Below are positions 59,342 to 64,000 of a DNA stretch of 64,000 bases, piece after piece. The stretch spans positions 1,746,683 through 1,810,682 of the forward strand of contig JAQFWX010000004.1 in NCBI GenBank assembly GCA_027605045.1. The letters run 5' to 3'. Made by a program: the position numbers and the translations under genes. The DNA comes from Phallus indusiatus (Eukaryota; Basidiomycota; Agaricomycetes; Phallales; Phallaceae). The notes beneath the pieces are model-generated. The model was not told the DNA's origin and searched no databases. It worked only from the letters and a program-made list of their open reading frames with translations. The number at the start of each line of letters is the position of its first letter. Position 1 is the first letter of the stretch.

Positions 59342-60673
59342 TCAGGCTCGACCATATCCATAGGAACTGGCCGCATGTGACCATTGACTTGGGTTGGGGT
59401 GCATATAATACGAAGAAATAGATCGGGAATCGGCCTGATGGTCGTCGACCGGAAGAGTTGCTAATGTGGGTAAGCTGGGTGGCAGGGCAGAATGTGGTTG
59501 GAAATTATGTAGTGATTGGGTTGGTAAAGAAGGTACTGCGTATTGCGTTACTCGGGGAAGATGGGAACTGCCTTGGTAAGATTCTGCATATGACCTTGTA
59601 TCATAATTAGGCTGTTGGTTGGGTTCAATTGATCTATCTCTGTTTCTGTAGACAAGGTGAGCTTATAGTTTCATGAAGCTTTTGATAAAATAACATACGT
59701 CGCAGGTTTTTTCAAGGGTTGCATTGACTTTGACTTTTTCATAACAGATGCCACAGCGGAACTGTAAAGAATGAATGAGTGTTACGAAGGACTAGAGAGA
59801 GAGAGAGAGAGAAAAGACATACTTGTATAAAAGAGACGGGTCTACAGGACCCGAATCCTCGTCTCTGGACATGAAAGCAGATGCTTGCCTTTGGCGGGCA
59901 TAGGCGAGACCGGGATCAAATGGCATGGGTGGCAAATGAGAACCGGAAGAATATGTACTAGACGTGGACAAAGGGGGAGACGAGGCCACAGGGCGTTGTC
60001 TGAATGAAGGTCGATCAACGGATCGGCGCTGAGGAGGGGGACTTCTGGGAGGGGAGGTGTAATATGATGATGAAGAAAAGGTAGTAGCAGTCGGGGAGGA
60101 GTACGGAGGGCCCTCAAGAGGAGGACCGACTGGGACAAACGGAGGTAACGGTTCGTCAACGTTATCTTGGTATTCATCGTCTGTCTGGGGAACAATATGG
60201 TAGGCCATTGGAGAGGTGGTTGATCGAGTCGTACGAGAGACGTCCGATGTTGCTGGTAAATGGAGGTGAGCTTCTTTGTACCAACTTGGACGTTCTTTGG
60301 GAACGGGAGGGGAGGAAGGCAACCTACGGGAGGAAGGTGGACCAGGAGCCCACGAGGAGACTGAAGACGAAGAGTAATAAGTCGAAGTAGAGGATGAGGA
60401 CTCGGAGCGAGGAGAGTGAGCAGAATAAGAAGATTTCTTTGAGCTCTGACGCGAAATTGGGTTGCCTGTGGACCTGGTGGATGGCTGACGATGAATGCGA
60501 GCGGCATTTGCATTGTGAGTTTCCTCGTCCCAGACCTCCCATTCCTCTTCAAGCACGGTTTGGAGTGTGGGATCCATGGACATCTCGAGAGCTGTAGAGA
60601 TCTTGCGATCGAACTCTTGAGCGTCGTAGGCGGGAGGGGGAGGCTCGGTGGGAGAATTGGAATCTGGATCCAT
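59342..60673 (-). CDS. Disordered PY-motif protein of unknown function
   Basis: About 403 residues in three exons, from MDPDSNSPTEPPPPAYDAQE. The early PPPPAY is a PY motif, the ligand of Rsp5/NEDD4 WW domains, suggesting a ubiquitin-ligase adaptor or substrate; this is inference. A short conserved-looking helix (FDRKISTALEMSMDPTLQTV, then LEEEWEVWDEE) follows. The rest is Ser/Pro/Tyr-rich with many SPP/SSP sites. The last exons give NSAVASVMKKSKSMQPLKKP, then a Gln/Tyr/Ser-rich tail ending SSYGYGRA. Phases agree across both introns. I do not recognise the family. Confidence 0.65.
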
Positions 60674-61836
60674 TAATCAACGCCGAATGATGAGAAGCAA
60701 GAATCTGATAGTGAAAAGGAAAGAGATGAATTTGAATAATGTCGGAGGAGATAGTGGTGGTGGAAGAGGAGGGTGAGGCTGCCGTGAGCTGATAAAGAGA
60801 CTATAAAACCACATAATCAGCTAAATCCTGATTCTGGCCAATAATAATAATAATTAAAATTATTTCCCAACCTGCGCATGCAGGCACACCCACGGAGATG
60901 GCAGTGCCTAGTTATGAGCTGTTTAGTCTGTCTGTCTGTTTCCGGGGATGCCGCGCTCCCGTTCCCGTGGAGGGATGGGAGAAGGAGAAGGTCTGGCGAA
61001 TAACCTAATCTGGACGTGACATGTGACAAGATAGTTAATAAGCCCATCGGCCAATCATGGCCATCCACGGCAAAGAAGGGCAAAGACAGCTGCATGGTGT
61101 TGCTAGGTTACTGTGACACTCACCACTCAATGCAGTGCATGCAGCGTGCCACGTCCTAATGCTGGTGCCGTCGATTCCTCCATAGATTTTGACAAAGATG
61201 AATATCCAGCTCTAACACTCCTTGGTGCTTCACTTTGTTAATGATCGGCCACAGCTGGTGAGCTCTGATCGAACAATTGTCATGTCCCGCATGGCACCAC
61301 ATGGCTCCGTCCTTCTTCAACGAGGTCATGGCGAAAGGTCCACCCACAGCCGCAATTCCTGGCAGCCACCCATGTACTTTCACCGTGCAGATTCGGGCGG
61401 GCTGTCCTGCGGAAATTCATAGTCAACAAGTCAACACAGTCCCCGAATTCTCAACCCTTCACTCTCCCACGTGCTTTTCCAGATGTATGTATTTATGGGG
61501 TGTAAACCCCGAACCTTCATGTACTGACACCGGTTTGCTATCCATTTTTGTTGCTTCTTACGGGTGATTCTCTCAATTCAATTGTTTCTTCTAACGGTAT
61601 ATCAATTTCTGCGGGATTTTTGTACACTCTTGCCTTAACCATGAAATAAAAAGGGCTCTAGCCAAATGCTCCCAGGGGACATGCGTCAGTTTGTTTCAAT
61701 TTCACCTCTAAAAACAACGACTGCCTCTCTGAAAGGGTGTCCAAATACACAATCTTTACCGGCTTCCTCGGTTTTAATATAATCTTCCGCCGGTAGCCTT
61801 TTACCAAAAGGCGACCTTCCTGCACAGCAAGACATT
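60674..61836. other. 1.16-kb spacer without a supported gene
   Basis: Upstream region of the PY-motif gene plus the ORC4 3' end. Two overlapping open frames (61156-61383 minus, 75 codons; 61277-61567 plus, 96 codons) lack splice signals, family motifs or clear protein-like composition. A TAATAATAATAAT run lies at 60841-60854 and a CTGTCTGTCTG run near 60929. Nothing more can be claimed. Confidence 0.4.
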
Positions 61837-63762
61837 CTATTGGCTTTTGTAAAACCATTTCCTTATACCCGGGTGTCCCGTTTCATCAATGATATTCTTG
61901 ACGTCTTCGCGCGTGGCTTTGCAGTGGTATCTCATGAATTCCTTCGATATATGCGAGGCATACGGCATTGCCGGATGAAAAATGCAATTATTAACCAAAT
62001 TTTCAAACGCCTAATCACCTCAGCCAAAAAGAAAGAAAACGAAAGCAGTAACCTACCCCTAATAAAACATTCCGAGACATAAACGGCATGTTAATTTCCC
62101 CTCTTTCGGAATTCACCGGCGCAGAAGCGGTCAAGTTCACCTGGGTTATGTATTTGTCGTATAGTAATTCAAAGGTGAACGTCTCTTGCCCAGCCGTCGA
62201 GACATGCATAGCTGCAATTAAAAGAAAAAGGTGCGGATAAGCCAGATCTATTTCAAATGTCAGGAGTAATAACTTTTTGAAAATATATTCTCCACCTTAC
62301 CCTTCAAAAACGGGAATTGGTTCCGATTCCGTTGAATGTTCATGCTCCGTTGATATACACTGGACTTTAACCAAGGTGCATCGGGAGTTAAACTTGCTAT
62401 AGATGATACCTAAAGCTTTTTTTAGGTTCTACGTGTAAATAAGCCTAAGAAATAAATAAATAAATACCAATACACGAGTAAAGGTTCGAATATCCTTCGA
62501 AAACGAGTATATCTCTTTGAAAGCAGCCTGTACTTCTGCATCAGAGAAAAAATCCTATTTCCCAGTGAGTTCTTCCTGAGCCTCTTCAGGAGAGAAACAA
62601 TTACCTCTACGCATTTCAACCAAAGCGCTTGCCATTCTTCCGAGAAAATATGGTGATCTATGTCTGAGTCCGCGGACAAAATTTGTTTGAAGAATTGCAA
62701 TAAATCCGGCACATCGTGACAGGAATTGACTCTCAGAACTCGATGAGAAAATCTACTTTTGACCCGCTTTTCCAGAAGGGTGAGACAGTCAATCCTGGAA
62801 GTGATACCGATCACCAGTAAACCGCATTCTTTCCGAGAGGCTGTAGCCTTGCCCCGTTCCCTCGTCACCGCAGTTACAGGTAACTGAATGGCAGGGTCAG
62901 CATGATTATCAGCTAACTCCCCGCGACATGATTGAACGGTGTCCAAAAGGCAGTAAAGCAGTGCTTGTCTAGCATGCTCAGTAAATTTATCAAAAGCATC
63001 CAAAATGAGTATTACAGGCCGTCCCAGGTTAGGAAGTGATCCAATCAACTGCGGCAGTCGAGAGGCTGGCGGTAGAGATAAATCGATCTCTTGACCCGAA
63101 TAGGGATCAGCTTCTTCGTACTCCATATGGTCCTCGCCTTCTTCAGCTTCGACAAAAACATCAATTCCAGACTGCTCTTGTATTTGACGCAAGATTTCGC
63201 GCATGGCCAGACGATCGGTTAGTTGCGAATGCCCCGAAAGCCGTATAATAATGGGAGGACGAGCCATAGCCTTGAATGACGAAATACCGCTTTCCACAAG
63301 CTACTGGCGAATTAGAACACGTCGAGGTCTCACGAGGGGAATTTTGTGATCTTGACTGACTTTGTTTTTACCACTCCCTCTTGGTCCTAGTATCAAACAA
63401 CTGTTGCCTTCCTGACGGCTGACAGTACCATCAATGAGCTCCTTCAGCTGTTCGCTTGCTTTTGCTTCCGATGAAGAATTGAATTCCATCAAGCTCAAAT
63501 CCTTGAGAGCGCGAAGTGCAGTTTGCTTTTGCACTCCAAAATGGGTGGTCAGATGGTCAGGTAAACGCGTTGGGAGACGAATTTCCTTCTTCAAGCAAGT
63601 TTCCTCATTCTGTGCAGTTTGCGAGCTTATCGGTGTCTCTTGAATATCATTCTCCAATTCTATCTTCCGTTTCTTTTTCGCAGGTAACTCTCGAAAAGCA
63701 TCCGAATTAGCTGAAGAACGCGTTATTCGACGCTCTATAGTTGAGGCTTGCCCTTTCGCCAT
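61837..63762 (-). CDS. ORC4: Origin recognition complex subunit 4 (ORC4)
   Basis: AAA+ subunit of the origin-binding complex. The model starts MAKGQASTIERRITRSSANS at 63762. A basic, Ser-rich N-terminus precedes the ATPase fold. Walker A reads LGPRGSGKNKLVESGI: the usual Thr/Ser after the Lys is Asn. Then come IIIRLSGHSQLTDRLAMREI, the Walker B/sensor region NLGRPVILILDAFDKFTEHA and LLVIGITSRIDCLTLLEKRV, with the ORC4-specific RVKSRFSHRV arginine region. Later exons give AMHVSTAGQETFTFELLYDK, AFENLVNNCIFHPAMPYASH and GHPGIRKWFYKSQ, the winged-helix end. Identity is strong. About 540 residues; middle exons at 62220-62430 were only roughly joined. Confidence 0.88.
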
Positions 63763-64000
63763 AGCGGATGCCAAAACGCGGGTGTAACAGACTTTTGTCA
63801 CACCATGTCACGTTCCTTCTTAGGCTTTTCTTAGTGAGAGCTTTATAAATGGGATTTACCGGGTATGAAACCGCCATTCAACATTTCTAAAGAGCCACAT
63901 GTGATTTTGTAGACTAGCACGATGGATAAATGCACCAGCAGCAGGTCTTGAAATGACTTACGACAATATTCTTCGCAATCATGGGGTACGGTTTACTTTT
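63763..64000. other. Right-edge region, possible start of a neighbouring gene
   Basis: Contains the ORC4 upstream region. At 63957-64000, read on the minus strand, a short open stretch ends at a donor-like GTAAGT (63955-63960), which might be the last visible exon of a gene entering from the right; too little is present to identify it. Confidence 0.25.

Noticed and set aside
61156..61567. Overlapping open frames of 75 (minus) and 96 (plus) codons
   Set aside because: Neither shows a family motif or credible splice partners; mutually overlapping.
61658..61858. 66-codon minus-strand frame overlapping the ORC4 end
   Set aside because: It is in a different frame from the ORC4 last exon, whose stop at 61837 is well supported.

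Overview
This is a eukaryotic nuclear window. Almost every gene is split by short introns of about 45-70 nt with GTRNGT donors and YAG acceptors. The gene set (vacuolar aspartic protease, fused LeuC-LeuD Leu1, Bfr1, Stb6-like, MARVEL-type membrane proteins, PX-associated protein, NDR/Cbk1 kinase, endopolyphosphatase) points to a filamentous fungus. Intron density and the style of the orphan proteins suggest a basidiomycete, most likely Agaricomycotina; the species cannot be fixed from sequence alone. I see no transposon, CRISPR array, rRNA or confident tRNA.

Layout: 1-4.1 kb, a 5'-cut GAS2/GAR-domain protein and a HEI10/CCNB1IP1-like meiotic RING protein (+). 4.25-12.3 kb, three minus-strand genes: a low-complexity orphan, Leu1 (3-isopropylmalate dehydratase) and a Pep4-type aspartic protease. 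12.8-17.4 kb, a 1,464-residue orphan (+) built from an array of YP/aromatic repeats. 17.5-18.5 kb, a PUB-domain protein (-), then across a 79-bp shared promoter a Tgl4/5-like patatin lipase (+), Nhp2 (+) and Bfr1 (+). 26.1-35.0 kb, minus strand: an RFX transcription factor, an endopolyphosphatase and a small orphan. 35.2-38.1 kb, acetoacetyl-CoA synthetase (+) with a decayed copy of its last exon downstream. 39.3-42.9 kb, three tandem MARVEL-like membrane proteins (+). 43.1-51.2 kb, Ubc8/UBE2H (+), THOC5 (-), glucose-6-phosphate dehydrogenase (+) and a Stb6-like protein (+). 51.3-63.8 kb, CCDC47 (-), a PX/DUF3818 protein (+), an NDR/Cbk1 kinase (-), a PY-motif orphan (-) and ORC4 (-).

Most genes are core housekeeping genes with no operon-like logic. 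The most unusual items are the YP-repeat protein, four probable GC-AG introns, a perfect 16-bp CRE palindrome in the 79-bp bidirectional promoter, a Walker A substitution in ORC4, and several genes that read correctly only if one base is restored. Those frame breaks occur in otherwise conserved genes and may be assembly indels rather than biology. Gene models were spliced by eye from frame continuity and family conservation, so individual junctions can be wrong even where gene identity is firm.
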